From assembly GCA_021613335.1 (NCBI GenBank), contig JAJTWR010000308.1:2251001-2315000 (forward strand): 64,000 nucleotides of DNA. Direction: 5' to 3'. Below, one piece after another: positions 63,211 to 64,000 of the stretch; the first letter of the stretch is position 1, and every line of letters begins with the position of its first letter. The position numbers and the translations under genes are program-made. The DNA comes from Whitmania pigra (taxonomy: Eukaryota > Annelida > Clitellata > Hirudinida > Haemopidae). The notes beneath the pieces are model-generated. The model did no database searches. It had not been told where the DNA came from and worked only from the letters and a program-made list of their open reading frames with translations.

Positions 63211-64000
63211 TGAACAAAATAACCAGCTCCGGTAACGAAAAAGTTAAACCCAACACAGAAAAAGTTAAAGCGACGGCATCAGAAGCTACTCGTGCAAGGG
63301 ATAGCTTGGACAATGACTAGCCAAGCTGCTGGAGTCTAGAGCAAAAACGAGATTTCTGTTCAAAAAATGAGTGGCTCTGCATCCTAGGAAAAAATCTTGT
63401 CTAAAAGTAGGAACAATTGACACAGATGCCGAGATGGGCATGAAAATATCTAAGGTATGGAGTAATAGCGAAGTTGCTTTTTATGGTGAAGACAGAAAGA
63501 AACAGCAGATGTCACTTCGAAAGAAAATTTTCGATCACAAGGAATCTGCCGCCCATCAAGCCTCTGTAAAACAGTAAATGAAGCAAAAAAAAGAGACTCT
63601 TTGAAACGTTATTCTTAAATCTTTAACACGTGAAAAACTGTGACGGCAAACATTTTACGCACTGCGTATATGCCAGAGCAATCCAGTCGTTTAATAACTT
63701 TGAAAGTTGATTTGCAAGAACTTAGCGGAATTGACATGGGTACTGAAATGACTGTCCGATAAATTTATTTCTAGACTTAGTGGAACTCAAAAGTGTTACT
63801 GCCAAGGAAATCTTTGATGCTTTACTGAAATATCCTCAGTGTTACGGACTGTCAGAAGAACTCTTAGGGAACTATTTAGCTTGTGCAACATGTGATGGCG
63901 CATCTGTGATGATGGGATGTAAAAGCGGGGTTAAGAAGTTACTTACCGACAAATTTCCAAAGGTGATAACGTGGCATTGTGCTAATCATAAACTTGAACT
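63211..64000 (+). pseudogene. hAT/KIAA1586-like transposase, decayed and cut by the window edge
   Basis: The plus strand carries pieces of a domesticated-looking or dead hAT transposase in shifting frames. One at 63371-63577 has KVGTIDTDAEMGMKISKVW and SAAHQASVKQ. The last, from about 63768, runs open to the end: LVELKSVTAKEIFDALLKY ... CDGASVMMGCKSGV ... HCANHKLEL. CDGAS followed by HC-x2-H is the hAT RNase-H-fold signature around the second catalytic aspartate. Several stops interrupt the region between (about 63578-63760), so I treat it as a pseudogene. The rest lies beyond base 64000. Confidence 0.6.

Overview
This is nuclear DNA from an animal, almost certainly an invertebrate. The genes are split by short GT-AG introns (many 45-100 bp), the sequence is AT-rich, and the conserved genes are metazoan: RB1CC1/FIP200 (autophagy), a type I phosphatidylinositol-4-phosphate 5-kinase, UMP-CMP kinase, chondroitin polymerizing factor, a BTB zinc-finger protein and a ZYG11-like LRR protein. 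Tc1, pogo, hAT, Gypsy and SINE remnants lie between and inside genes. I cannot fix the phylum from the sequence alone.

Layout. 1-6.6 kb is a graveyard of mobile elements: a pogo-like remnant with a duplicated head, a nearly intact Tc1 element, a solo LTR, a Gypsy integrase fragment, a dispersed repeat and a decayed retroelement nuclease fragment. 7.4-10.0 kb (minus) holds a ZYG11-like leucine-rich gene with a 300-bp pentanucleotide array beside it. 11.8-13.3 kb (plus) is an eight-exon gene I do not recognise, and 14.3-14.8 kb (minus) a single-exon unknown. 20.4-23.5 kb (plus) is a BTB gene with six C2H2 fingers. 24.1-32.8 kb (minus) is a complete 24-exon RB1CC1/FIP200, and 35.3-39.9 kb (minus) a complete 16-exon PIP5K1. 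42.1-43.5 kb (plus) is UMP-CMP kinase and 45.5-48.1 kb (plus) chondroitin polymerizing factor. 48.4-60.9 kb (minus) is a giant secreted protein of about 3,584 residues with 16 von Willebrand A domains and three EGF-like modules. The right end has an hAT MITE and a decayed hAT/KIAA1586-like transposase.

The genes do not form one pathway. The most unusual item is the multi-vWA gene. It is built from a three-domain cassette (A-B-C) present four times, and three of these copies are near-identical 2,224-bp tandem units, introns included, so they arose recently or are being homogenised. The metal-binding MIDAS site is kept in the C domains and lost in the B domains, and it is decaying in the amplified A domains. 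The neighbouring chondroitin gene is also an extracellular-matrix gene and converges on it tail to tail, but a functional link is only a guess.

Exon joins were made by eye from splice motifs, reading phase and remembered family sequence. In the best genes every join keeps frame, but transcripts have not been seen.
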